Shown here: positions 15,524 through 26,150 of the stretch, in pieces
How the letters are laid out: every line of letters starts with the position of its first letter
Numbering within the stretch: position 1 is the stretch's first letter
Assembly (NCBI RefSeq): GCF_002161445.1
Contig: NZ_NFHT01000002.1
Location: 1-64,000, forward strand
Length of the DNA: 64,000 nt
Direction: 5' to 3'
DNA from: Alistipes sp. An66
GTDB taxonomy: Bacteria > Bacteroidota > Bacteroidia > Bacteroidales > Rikenellaceae
Notes under the pieces: generated by a model
What the model was told of the DNA's origin: nothing
The model's input: the letters and a program-made list of their open reading frames with translations, nothing else
Database searches by the model: none
Position numbers and translations under genes: made by a program

Positions 15524-16719
15524 TACCGCAAATCATTCTTCGCAAAGGCAAGGAGGAGTCGCTCCTGCGCCGCCACCCGTGGATCTTCTCGGGGGCCATC
15601 GACCACATCCGGGCCGAGGAGGAGTCGGACTTCGCCGAGGGTGCGCTCGTCGAGGTGTACAGCCGTTCGGGGGATTTCATCGCCCAGGGACACTACCAGA
15701 TCGGCTCGATCGCCGTCCGTGTGCTGTCGTTCGAGCGCGAAGCGATCGACCAGGCGTGGTGGAACCGGCGCATCGCCGTGGCCCACGACGTGCGCCGCAC
15801 GCTGGGGCTTACGGACGACCCGGCAACGACCTGCTATCGGCTCGTGCACGGCGAAGGGGATTCGCTGCCGGGACTGGTGGTGGACATCTACGGCACGACG
15901 GCCGTCATCCAGTGCCACTCGGTGGGGATGTACCGCTCGCGGCAGGAGATCGCCGCGGCGCTGCGTGCGACCTACGGCGAACGGCTGACGGCGATCTACG
16001 ACAAGTCGTCGCAGACGCTCCCCTACAAGGCCGACCTGGGGGCCGTGGACGGCTACCTCCGGGGCCATGCGGAGCGCGCCTCGCAAGTGGTCCTCGAACA
16101 CGGGGAGAGGTTTCTCGTCAACTGGGAGGAGGGGCAGAAGACGGGCTTCTTCCTCGACCAGCGGGAGAACCGCGAACTGGTGAAACGCTACGCCGCAGGG
16201 CGCACGGTGCTCAATACGTTCTGCTATACGGGCGGCTTCTCGGTCTACGCCCTCTCGGGCGGCGCAAAGGAGGTCGTCTCGGTGGACTCCTCGGAGCGCG
16301 CCGTGGAGCTGGCCACGGAGAACATGAAACTGAATTTCGGCGATACGGCGAACCATACGGAGATCGCGGCCGACGCCGTGGAGTACCTGAAAGAGATCGG
16401 CGACCGCTACGACCTGATCATCCTCGACCCGCCGGCCTTCGCCAAGCACCACAAGGTGTTGAGCAACGCCATGCAGGGCTACCGGCGGCTCAACGCCCGC
16501 GCGCTGTCGCAGATCCGCCCGGGCGGGATCCTCTTCACCTTCTCGTGCTCGCAGGCCGTATCGAAGGAGTTGTTCCGCACGACGGTCTTCTCGGCAGCGG
16601 CAATCGCCGGCCGGAAGGTGCGGATCCTGCACCAGCTGACGCAGCCCGCCGACCACCCGATCAACATCTACCATCCCGAGGGCGAATACCTCAAAGGGCT
16701 GGTCCTCTACGTCGAATAG
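15520..16719 (+). CDS. rlmI: 23S rRNA m5C methyltransferase RlmI-like
   Basis: Protein of 399 residues. An N-terminal PUA-like domain (about 1-80; LRKGKEESLLRRHPWIFSGAI, typical RlmI opening) is followed by an EEHEE-type linker and a C-terminal Rossmann methyltransferase with SAM motif LNTFCYTGGFSVYALSGGA (about 220-240) and ILDPPAFAK (motif IV). The family methylates C1962 of 23S rRNA. The ATG at 15520 overlaps the exonuclease stop. The substrate is transferred from the family; the fold call is firm. Confidence 0.9.
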   Translation: MIPQIILRKGKEESLLRRHPWIFSGAIDHIRAEEESDFAEGALVEVYSRSGDFIAQGHYQIGSIAVRVLSFEREAIDQAWWNRRIAVAHDVRRTLGLTDDPATTCYRLVHGEGDSLPGLVVDIYGTTAVIQCHSVGMYRSRQEIAAALRATYGERLTAIYDKSSQTLPYKADLGAVDGYLRGHAERASQVVLEHGERFLVNWEEGQKTGFFLDQRENRELVKRYAAGRTVLNTFCYTGGFSVYALSGGAKEVVSVDSSERAVELATENMKLNFGDTANHTEIAADAVEYLKEIGDRYDLIILDPPAFAKHHKVLSNAMQGYRRLNARALSQIRPGGILFTFSCSQAVSKELFRTTVFSAAAIAGRKVRILHQLTQPADHPINIYHPEGEYLKGLVLYVE

Positions 16720-16747
16720 GCGCCGACCGCCCAAGCCCCGCCGCGGT

Positions 16748-16823
16748 ACCACGAAAATCCCGGCGTTCCGGCGGCCGACCCGTGCGGCACCACGAAAACC
16801 CCGGCATTCCGGCGGCCGACCCG
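16748..16823. repeat. 35-bp direct repeat, two copies
   Basis: Two copies of about 35 bp with a 41-bp period (16748-16782 and 16789-16823) lie between rlmI and the esterase gene. Both contain ACCACGAAAA and TTCCGGCGGCCGACCCG and differ at two positions. No promoter or terminator is evident in them. Confidence 0.75.
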
Positions 16824-16862
16824 CGGGACACCGACTGCTACCGACCCAACACACACCAACCC

Positions 16863-17708
16863 ATGAAACACCTGCTGATCCTTGCGGCAACGCTGTGCCT
16901 TGCCGCCCCGCTGACGGCCCGGAGCCGTCTGGAAACCGTCACGCTCCACAGCGAGCTGCTCAACGCCGACAAGAGCTGTACGGTCTATCTGCCCGACGGC
17001 TACGACCGCGACACGACGCGCCGCTACCCGGTGCTCTACCTGCTGCACGGCGCCAGCGACACCCATACGGCATGGGTCGAGAAGGGCAACATGCAGCAGA
17101 TCGCCGACGAGGCATTCGCCGCGGGGCTGGCCGCGCCGATGGTGATCGTCATGCCCGACGCCTCGGGCGAGGGCGAGAACCACACGGGCATCCACATGGG
17201 ATATTTCGACGTGCCGGGCTGGCCCTACGAACGCTTCTTCTTCGAGGAACTTCTGCCGGAGATGGAGCAGCGCTACCGGATCCTCGGAGACAAACGGCAC
17301 CGCGCCATTGCGGGGCTTTCGATGGGCGGAGGCGGCACGGCGGTCTATGCCCTGCGGCATCCGGAGCTCTTCGGATCGGCCTGCACGATGAGCGGGCTGC
17401 TGGACATCTTCCCGAGTCCGCGCAACTACGACAACGACTTCCAGCGTTCCGTCGTGGAGAACTCCCCGGTCGCACGGCTGCGGGGGATGTCCGACGCCGA
17501 GTTGGAAGCCGTGCGCACGGTCCGCTGGTGGGTGGACTGCGGCGATGACGATTTTCTGTGGCGCTGCAACCTGGACTTCTACGCGCTGATGCGCGAACGC
17601 AACGTTCCGATCCAATACCGGATGCGGGACGGCGGCCACTCGTGGCGCTACTGGCAGAAGGTGCTGCCCGATGCGTTGACTTTCTTCTCGATCGGTTTCG
17701 GCGAATAA
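16863..17708 (+). CDS. secreted esterase (esterase D / feruloyl-acetylxylan esterase-like)
   Basis: Protein of 281 residues with a signal peptide (about 1-20, cut after LTA) and an alpha/beta-hydrolase fold of the esterase D family. Oxyanion segment YLLHGASD (59-66), nucleophile Ser153 in GLSMGG, acid near Asp228-230 and His259 in GGHSW complete the triad. Exported Bacteroidetes members remove acetyl or feruloyl groups from polysaccharides, but some act on small esters such as S-formylglutathione. It is at least 140 bp from rlmI with a direct repeat between them, so it is likely a separate transcript, ending at the palindromic terminator 17728-17763. Confidence 0.85.
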   Translation: MKHLLILAATLCLAAPLTARSRLETVTLHSELLNADKSCTVYLPDGYDRDTTRRYPVLYLLHGASDTHTAWVEKGNMQQIADEAFAAGLAAPMVIVMPDASGEGENHTGIHMGYFDVPGWPYERFFFEELLPEMEQRYRILGDKRHRAIAGLSMGGGGTAVYALRHPELFGSACTMSGLLDIFPSPRNYDNDFQRSVVENSPVARLRGMSDAELEAVRTVRWWVDCGDDDFLWRCNLDFYALMRERNVPIQYRMRDGGHSWRYWQKVLPDALTFFSIGFGE

Positions 17709-17727
17709 TCGGCGCACCCCGCCGAAT

Positions 17728-17763
17728 GGAAAATCCCCACCCTGGCCAGGGTGGGGATTTTCC
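17728..17763. terminator. perfect 36-bp palindromic terminator
   Basis: Perfect inverted repeat from GGAAAATCCCCACCCTGG to its complement with no unpaired bases between the arms. Flanking A4/T4 lie inside the stem. It is shared by the convergent esterase and yidC genes. Confidence 0.88.
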
Positions 17764-17853
17764 GTATCGACCGGTCCGACAGCCGGAACCGATCCGCAAG
17801 ATTCAGCATCGTTTCGCGGCTCCACGGCTTCCGGCGCCGCGGCTTCGCGACCG

Positions 17854-19800
17854 CTACTTGCGTTTGGCGCGCTGCTGGGCCTCCTGCTGCCGGAGCAGCT
17901 CCTCGTAGCGCTGCTGGAATTTCGACTTCTTGCCCTTCGACTTCCGGGCGGCATTGGCCTGCATGATGGCGTGGATCTTCTCGTCGTCGACCATGCGCCG
18001 GATGACGAGCGTCTGCCCGATGGTGAAGAGGTTCGAGAGGAGGTAGTAGTAGCACAGACCGCTCGAATAGCTGTTGAACCAGAGGAGCATCATGATCGGC
18101 ATCAGATAGACCATCATGAACTTCATGCCGGCCATCTGGGGTTGCGACGAGGAGGTCTGCTGGTAGCTGAACCACGAGTAGCCGAACAGCGACACGGCCA
18201 TCAGCAGGGCGAACAGCGAGACATGGTCACCGTAGAAGGGGATCGAGAAGGGCAGGTTCAGCACGCTGTCGTACGACGAGAGGTCGTCGGCCCAGAGGAA
18301 CGACTGTCCGCGCAGCTCGATCGACGCCGGGAAGAAGCGGAACATGGCGATCAGGATCGGCAGCTGGATCAGCATCGGGATGCAGCCGCCCATCGGATTG
18401 ATGCCGGCCTTCTTGTAGAGCTCCATCGTGGCCTGCTGGCGCTTCATGGCATCCTCCTGCTTGGGATATTTCTTGTTGAGCTCGTCGACCTGGGGCTTGA
18501 TCAGCCGCATCTTGGCCATCGAGACGTAGCTCTTGTAGGTCAGGGGCGAGATCACCAGCTTGACCAGGATCACCAGAATCAGGATGATGATGCCGAAGCT
18601 GGAAATGTAGTTGCGCAGGAAATCGAAGACCGGAATCACGCACCAGCGGTTGACCCATCCGAAGATCCCCCACCCGAGCGGCACGAGGCGTTCGAGGTGG
18701 ATGTCGTCGCCGGCCGGGAACTCGACCTTTTTGAGGATCGAGTACTTGTTGGGACCGAAGTAGAAGGCGAAGTCATACTTTTCGGTCTGCGGCGTGTAGG
18801 GCACGGCCATCTGTGCCGAGAAGGATTTGAGCAGCGACGACTCCGGCGCAGCCGTATCGAAGCGCATGTTGGCATAGGTGACATTCTCCGGGGCGATGAA
18901 GACCGACGAGAAGAACTGCTGCTTGAAAGCCACCCAGTTGACCTGCGTGGAGACCTCCTTCGACTTGGACTCCTCGCTCATGCCCAGCTCCTCGATCGAG
19001 CTTTCGCCCGGGAAACGGTAGGCCAGCGTGGTGTACATGTTTTCGTTCTTGAAGCCCTTTTCGTTCTGGAAGGAGGTGTTCGACCAGTCGATCTGGATCT
19101 GGGTCTGGTTGGCCATCTCGCGGGCCATGTTCACCATCCGCACGTCGAAATCGACCAGGTAGTCCTGCTGCGGGGTCTTCGAGTCGTGGATCAGGTAGCG
19201 GTACTCCAACGCGGCGTCGCCGGAGACCGGCAGACGCATCACGACCTGCTTCACGCCGTCGTCCAGCGTCGCGACGGGCTCGGCCGTGAAGACGTACTCC
19301 ATCGTGTTGACGGGGACGTTGCGCAGGCCGTTCTTGACGAAGAACGAGAGGTTGAAGCGTGCCGACGCCGGATCCATGAGCTGGACGAGCTGGTTCCGTT
19401 CGCCGCGCGGGGCGTATCGGGTGTAGTCTTTGAGCGTCACGTCGACAATCTGGCCGCCGAGCGTCGAGAAGGTCACCGTCATCACGTCGTTCTCGACCGT
19501 AAAGTACTCGGGATCGGCCTCCCGGGCAGCCGTCAGCGTCTCGCCCAGGGTTTCGACCTGGCGCTGACGGGCCACCGAAGCCAGCGAGTCGGCATCGGCC
19601 GGATCGGCCAGCACCGCATCCGACGCCAGCGAGTCAACCTCCGCCACCGGACGCGCAGCCCTCGCCACGGAGTCCATATAGGCGTCGTAAATGGCCTTCT
19701 GCTCTTGAAATTTCTTTTGTTCCTTATTGCTGAAATAGGCGAATCCGATGAAGAGAACCGCCACAATGGCAATACCGAGAATCGATTTTTTATCCATCAA
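17854..19800 (-). CDS. yidC: membrane protein insertase YidC
   Basis: Protein of 648 residues: N-terminal anchor helix (MMDKKSILGIAIVAVLFIGF), a large periplasmic beta-supersandwich (about 60-350), then the conserved five-helix insertase core with GCIPMLIQLPILIAMFRFFPASIELRGQSFLW and SSGLCYYYLLSNLFTIGQT, and a Lys/Arg-rich cytoplasmic tail. It inserts and folds inner-membrane proteins, alone or with SecYEG. The gene follows pyrG by 53 bp on the same strand, the arrangement usual in Bacteroidales. Confidence 0.97.
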   Translation of the reverse strand: MMDKKSILGIAIVAVLFIGFAYFSNKEQKKFQEQKAIYDAYMDSVARAARPVAEVDSLASDAVLADPADADSLASVARQRQVETLGETLTAAREADPEYFTVENDVMTVTFSTLGGQIVDVTLKDYTRYAPRGERNQLVQLMDPASARFNLSFFVKNGLRNVPVNTMEYVFTAEPVATLDDGVKQVVMRLPVSGDAALEYRYLIHDSKTPQQDYLVDFDVRMVNMAREMANQTQIQIDWSNTSFQNEKGFKNENMYTTLAYRFPGESSIEELGMSEESKSKEVSTQVNWVAFKQQFFSSVFIAPENVTYANMRFDTAAPESSLLKSFSAQMAVPYTPQTEKYDFAFYFGPNKYSILKKVEFPAGDDIHLERLVPLGWGIFGWVNRWCVIPVFDFLRNYISSFGIIILILVILVKLVISPLTYKSYVSMAKMRLIKPQVDELNKKYPKQEDAMKRQQATMELYKKAGINPMGGCIPMLIQLPILIAMFRFFPASIELRGQSFLWADDLSSYDSVLNLPFSIPFYGDHVSLFALLMAVSLFGYSWFSYQQTSSSQPQMAGMKFMMVYLMPIMMLLWFNSYSSGLCYYYLLSNLFTIGQTLVIRRMVDDEKIHAIMQANAARKSKGKKSKFQQRYEELLRQQEAQQRAKRK

Positions 19801-19853
19801 ACAATATAACTTGTATTCAATGAGTAATCAGTCTGCGGGAGACGCCGGACACT

Positions 19854-21595
<1,742 letters not shown>

Positions 21596-21609
21596 ACCCG
21601 CGGTTTCCG

Positions 21610-23940
21610 TCAGGCGTTCTCCTTTTCATCGGACTCCTGACGGTCGATGAGCTTCACCTTCTCGATGGCTGCGGCCATCTCCTCGCGGGCACGGTCGATC
21701 TTGGCGCGCACGTCGGCCACGAGCGACTCGGCGTTCTTCGACTTGGCGAAGAAGCCGATGTTGTTTTCCAGCAGGGCGATCTCCTGCTCCAACTGGCGGA
21801 CCTTGTTGTAGAGACGTTCGCGCTCGGAGCGGAGCCGGCGGTCGCCGGAGCCCTTCATCGAGGAGATCTTCTCGCGGAAGCGGCCCATCGAACGGTCGCG
21901 TTCCGTACCGCGCAGGACGTTGAAGAGTTCGTCGACAGCCGCCTTGTACTTCTTCTGGATGGTCTCCTTCTGCTTGATGGGCACAAATCCGATCTCGCTC
22001 CACCGGCGCTGGAAGTCGCGGATCACCTCGTAACCGCCGGTGCGGACATCGGCGGCGGCCATTTCGTCGAGCAGGGCGAGTTTCCGGCGGAGGTTCTCCT
22101 CATACTCGCCGTCCACGGCGGCGAAATGGGCGGCCTTGCGCTCGAAGAACTTGTCGCAGGCGGCGCGGAAACGCTTCCATACGGCATCGGAGTGGCGCCG
22201 CGACACGGCTCCGATCTGTTTCCAGCGGGCTTGCAGGGCGATGAGCTCATCGGTCGTCTTCTTCCACTCCTCGCTGCCCGAGAGCGACTCGGCGGCCTCG
22301 CAGATCTCGTTTTTCAGTTGGAGGTTGTGCTCCATCTCGACCTTCAACGCGGCATAGAACTGCCGTTTGGCTTCGAAGAAACGGTCGCAGGCCGTGCGGA
22401 AGCGTTCGTAGATGCGGTTGTTGTCCTTCTTGGGTGCGAAGCCGATGGACTTCCAGGTCTTCTGGATTTCGAGCAGCTTGTCGCTGGCGCGGTTCCACTC
22501 CTTGCGGGTGGTGAGGGGCTGCGCCACGAGCTCCTCGGCGGCCTCGCAGAGTCCGGTTTTGAGTTCGAGGTTTTTCAGCTGTTCGGCTTTCAGGGCCTCG
22601 AAGTGCTCCTGATGCAGTTTGTTGATCCGGCTCGACGCAGCCTTGAAACGCTCCCAGAGCGCCTCCTTGTACTCATTGGCGACAGGGCCCGTCTCGCGCC
22701 ACTCGTCGTGGAGCTTCTGCAACTTGTGGAAGGCCTCGACCACGGAGGGTTCGAGCAGCAGTGCCTCGGCCTGTTCGCAGAGGGCCACCTTCTGCTCGTA
22801 GTTCTTCTTCAAATCGAGATCCCGGAGTTCCTTGTTGATCTTGATGAAGTTGTAGAAGTTCTCGACATGGAGGTTGTAGGTCTCCCACAGATCCTTGATA
22901 TACTGCTGGGGAACGAGTCCCGTATCGCGCCAGCGTTGTTGGAGTTCGCGGAACTTGTTGAACGTATGGTTGAGCGTCTCGTCGGAGTTGACCAACTCTT
23001 TGAGTTCCTCGATGATCTGCTGCTTGACTTTGAGATTGGCCTCCTTCTCGGCTTCGAGATTGGCGATGAATTCGTCGCGACGGCGGCGGTACTCCTTGAA
23101 GAGCTCTTTGAGCTGCACTTCGGCGCCGTCCACCGCGGGAGCGAAATCCTCCTCGGCGCCGCCCTCCTCGATGAACCGGCGGCGTGCGGCCTCGACCTCG
23201 GCGCGGCGGACGCGGTAGAAGGCGATTTTCAGCGCCTCGACGTCACGGCGGATCGACTGCACGGGCTGCTCTTCGAGCATCTGCGCGAACATGGCGACCA
23301 GCTCCTCCTTGCCCCTGCCGACGAACTTCTCCTCGGAGGAGTTCTTTTCGGACTCGGCGAGCTGTTCGGCTTCGGCCTCCTCGTCGGTCTCGCCTTCGAG
23401 TTCGAGTCCGGCGTCGTGGGCGGCCAGTGCGGCCTCCTCATCGGCGAAATCCACCTGCTCGACGGCCGAAGCGTTCTCGTCCTCCTCGGAGTCGGGATCG
23501 GCGACGGGCGCCGCAACGGCGATCCGGGCACGCCGGGCGCGCGGTGCGGGCTCTGCGACGGCCGCTTCGGCCTGCGGGGTCTTCACCCCGGCAGCAGGTT
23601 CTTCCGTGACGGCCGCCGTCTCCGCAGCAATTTCCGCAGGGGCTGCAACCGGCTCTTCCGCCGTTTCCGCATTCGCAGGCTCCTCTCCGGCAGACACGGC
23701 CGGAGTCTCCCCGGCCTCCGGGGCCGCTTCGGAGATTTCGCCCGCAGGCGCCGCATCGGACGTCGCCCCGGCGGATACGGAGGTCTCCGTCGTCGGAGCG
23801 TCCGTTTCGGGGGCGTTTTCGGCGGCGTTCGTTTCGGATTCGGAGAGTCCGGCGGTCTCGGCGGGAGCCGCCTGCGCATCCTCAACCACGGGGTTGACAA
23901 GCTCTTCGGGAGCAGGAAGTGTCGGTTTTTCAGTAGCCAT
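21610..23940 (-). CDS. DUF349-repeat coiled-coil protein
   Basis: Protein of 776 residues from the ATG at 23940 (the frame is open 13 codons further, across the promoter leader). Residues 1-200 are low-complexity, rich in Ala/Glu/Pro/Thr. From about 220 come five or six DUF349 repeats of about 70 residues, each with a W-K-x-I-G or W-R-E/D-T-G core, followed by a C-terminal coiled coil (IRQLEQEIALLENNIGFFAKSK region). No enzyme motif. Similar large DUF349 proteins are common in Bacteroidetes and of unknown function; the helical repeats suggest a scaffold. Promoter TATATTTG upstream. Confidence 0.85.
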   Translation of the reverse strand: MATEKPTLPAPEELVNPVVEDAQAAPAETAGLSESETNAAENAPETDAPTTETSVSAGATSDAAPAGEISEAAPEAGETPAVSAGEEPANAETAEEPVAAPAEIAAETAAVTEEPAAGVKTPQAEAAVAEPAPRARRARIAVAAPVADPDSEEDENASAVEQVDFADEEAALAAHDAGLELEGETDEEAEAEQLAESEKNSSEEKFVGRGKEELVAMFAQMLEEQPVQSIRRDVEALKIAFYRVRRAEVEAARRRFIEEGGAEEDFAPAVDGAEVQLKELFKEYRRRRDEFIANLEAEKEANLKVKQQIIEELKELVNSDETLNHTFNKFRELQQRWRDTGLVPQQYIKDLWETYNLHVENFYNFIKINKELRDLDLKKNYEQKVALCEQAEALLLEPSVVEAFHKLQKLHDEWRETGPVANEYKEALWERFKAASSRINKLHQEHFEALKAEQLKNLELKTGLCEAAEELVAQPLTTRKEWNRASDKLLEIQKTWKSIGFAPKKDNNRIYERFRTACDRFFEAKRQFYAALKVEMEHNLQLKNEICEAAESLSGSEEWKKTTDELIALQARWKQIGAVSRRHSDAVWKRFRAACDKFFERKAAHFAAVDGEYEENLRRKLALLDEMAAADVRTGGYEVIRDFQRRWSEIGFVPIKQKETIQKKYKAAVDELFNVLRGTERDRSMGRFREKISSMKGSGDRRLRSERERLYNKVRQLEQEIALLENNIGFFAKSKNAESLVADVRAKIDRAREEMAAAIEKVKLIDRQESDEKENA

Positions 23941-23989
23941 CACAGTAGAGTTTTTGGTTCCCCACCACGCGGTGGGCACATAAATCCCG

Positions 23990-24019
23990 CAAATATAACC
24001 ATTTTATGCGGAACCCGAA
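23990..24019 (-). promoter_or_regulatory. promoter of the DUF349 gene
   Basis: Minus strand -7 TATATTTG (23997-23990) with a TTCG at the -33 position. The leader contains a CCCACC/GGTGGG hairpin at 23961-23976. Confidence 0.6.
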
Positions 24020-24190
24020 AGAGAAATCGCGAAAACCTGCAAGCCCCTGCATGCGAATTCCGAAAGCACGGGGCTCCGACGCAAAGAGCGGCAAAAAGAT
24101 GCACGAATTCGGGGGAAAATTCGTATCTTCGCAAAGTTATCCGAATGGCGCCGAACCATCCGGAGCATCGAACCTGCAACCGCCGCAACC

Positions 24191-24862
24191 ATGAGCCACC
24201 GCATCCTGCTGGTCGACGACGAAGTCGACATTCTGGAATTCGTCCGATACAACCTCGTGCGCGAGGGATACGAGGTCTTCACGGCCCAGAACGGCGCCGA
24301 GGCGCTGCAAGCAGCCGCGGCATGTCGTCCGCACCTGATTCTGCTGGACATGATGATGCCGGTGATGGACGGGGCGCAGACCTGCCGGGCAATCCGGGAG
24401 GACCCGGTTCTGAAAGACACGATGGTGGTCTTCCTCTCGGCGCTGGGCGAGGAGGAGCAGCAGCTGACGGGCTTCGGCGTGGGGGCCGACGACTACCTCA
24501 CCAAGCCGATCAAGATGAAGCTGCTGGTGAGCCGCGTGCAGGCCATCCTGAAACGGATCGACGCCGATCCGGCCCCGGAGAAAGCCCCCTCGACGGGCAT
24601 CACGGTCGACCGCGAGCGGTACATGGTGCTCCGCGACGGCGAGGAGATCAGCCTTCCGCGCAAGGAGTTCGCACTGCTGGACCTGCTGTGCTCGTCGCCC
24701 GGGAAGCTGATCCCGCGGGAGGAGATCTACGCGAAGATCTGGGGCACGGAGGTGGTCGTGGGCGACCGCACGATCGACGTGCACATCCGGAAGCTGCGCC
24801 AGAAGATCGGCGACGAGCGGATCGTCACGGTCAAGGGCGTGGGCTACAAGTACGAGCCGTAG
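24191..24862 (+). CDS. OmpR/PhoB-family response regulator (orphan)
   Basis: Protein of 223 residues. Receiver domain (1-120): acidic pair Asp9/Asp10, phospho-acceptor Asp53 (LLDMMMP), Ser83 and Lys105 (DDYLTKPIK). C-terminal winged helix (about 130-223) with RKEFALLDLLCSSPGKLIPREEIY and the RTIDVHIRKLRQKIG recognition helix. It is a standard DNA-binding two-component regulator, but no histidine kinase gene lies on either side (DUF349 gene divergent, proB downstream after 192 bp), so its sensor is encoded elsewhere. In Bacteroides such stand-alone regulators include RprY-type proteins. Confidence 0.92.
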   Translation: MSHRILLVDDEVDILEFVRYNLVREGYEVFTAQNGAEALQAAAACRPHLILLDMMMPVMDGAQTCRAIREDPVLKDTMVVFLSALGEEEQQLTGFGVGADDYLTKPIKMKLLVSRVQAILKRIDADPAPEKAPSTGITVDRERYMVLRDGEEISLPRKEFALLDLLCSSPGKLIPREEIYAKIWGTEVVVGDRTIDVHIRKLRQKIGDERIVTVKGVGYKYEP

Positions 24863-25054
24863 CACGCGGGGAGGGGCAGGGAGCGACACGTGCAACCCGC
24901 CGGAAGCAGCGTCCAGACAGGAGCCGGCCCCGGAGCATCCCGCCGCCGCACAATCCGAAAGGAGAAACGGCCCGGAGCATCCGCCCGGCATCAGTTTCGG
25001 ACATGCCCGGAAACGATCGGTCCCGGACAACGAACAGGTTAGAAAGGTTAAGAT

Positions 25055-26146
25055 ATGACACACAACGGAAAATACCGCCGCATCGTCATCAAGATCGGCA
25101 GCAACGTGCTGACGCGCGACGACGGACACCCCGACACGACGCGCATCTCGGCGCTCGTGGACCAGATCGCCCGCCTGCACCGTGCCGGCGTGGAGGTGAT
25201 TCTCGTCTCGTCGGGAGCCGTGGCTTCGGGGCGCAGCCTGCTCGAATCGCGCGTCGGGCGCATCGACACGGTTTCGGCCCGCCAGCTCTACTCGGCCGTC
25301 GGGCAGGTGAAACTCCTGAACCGCTACTACGACCTCTTCCACGAATACGGCATCGCCTGCGGACAGGTACTCACCACGAAGGAGAGCCTCTCGACGCGCC
25401 GCCAGTACCTCAACCAGCGCAACTGCATGGAGGCGATGCTCTCGGCGCGGGTGATCCCGATCGTGAACGAGAACGACACGATCTCCGTGACGGAATTGAT
25501 GTTCACCGACAACGACGAACTGTCGGGGCTCGTGGCGGCGATGATGGGGGTCGACGCGCTGCTGATTTTGAGCAACATCGACGGCATCTACGACGGATCG
25601 CCCGCAGACCCTGCCTCACAGGTAATCCGCCGCGTGGCTCCGGGCCGCGACCTCTCGCAATACATCGACACGACGCGCTCGTCGCGCGGCCGCGGCGGCA
25701 TGACCTCCAAGAGCCGGATTTCGAGCCGCGTGGCCGGCGAGGGAATCGAGGTGGTGATCGCCAACGGACGGCGCGACGAGATCCTCACGGACCTCGTGCT
25801 GACCGACCGCGACGTGGTCTGCACACGCTTCGAAGCGGCGCCGAAAGCCGCCTCGGGCGTCAAGAAGTGGATCGCCAGCAGCGAGGGTTTCGCCAAAGGG
25901 GCGCTGCGTCTCGATGCCGGAGCCGCCGAGGCGGTGAGCCGCAGCAAGGCGGCGAGCGTGCTGGCCGTGGGCGTCACGGCGGTCGAGGGGGAGTTCGAAC
26001 GCGACGACATCGTGCGGATCCTCTCGCCCGAAGGGTCCCTGTTAGGCGTGGGACGCATCGCGTGCGACAGCGCCACGGCACGCCGCAACCTGGGCCGCAA
26101 AGGCCTCAAACCGCTGATTCACTGCGACTATCTTTATCTGGAATAG
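25055..26146 (+). CDS. proB: glutamate 5-kinase
   Basis: Protein of 363 residues: amino-acid kinase domain (about 8-260; VIKIGSNVLTRDDG, ILVSSGAVASGR, NENDTIS, GRGGMTSK) plus a C-terminal PUA domain (about 280-363), the long form of the family. It phosphorylates glutamate in the first step of proline synthesis and is usually inhibited by proline. proA follows after 4 bp. Confidence 0.95.
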   Translation: MTHNGKYRRIVIKIGSNVLTRDDGHPDTTRISALVDQIARLHRAGVEVILVSSGAVASGRSLLESRVGRIDTVSARQLYSAVGQVKLLNRYYDLFHEYGIACGQVLTTKESLSTRRQYLNQRNCMEAMLSARVIPIVNENDTISVTELMFTDNDELSGLVAAMMGVDALLILSNIDGIYDGSPADPASQVIRRVAPGRDLSQYIDTTRSSRGRGGMTSKSRISSRVAGEGIEVVIANGRRDEILTDLVLTDRDVVCTRFEAAPKAASGVKKWIASSEGFAKGALRLDAGAAEAVSRSKAASVLAVGVTAVEGEFERDDIVRILSPEGSLLGVGRIACDSATARRNLGRKGLKPLIHCDYLYLE

Positions 26147-26150
26147 ACCC

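Noticed and set aside
12967..16719. A 1250-codon open frame across recQ, exonuclease and rlmI
   Set aside because: Its first part is an out-of-frame Arg/Gly/Ala-rich shadow of recQ; only its last 399 codons are a real gene (rlmI).
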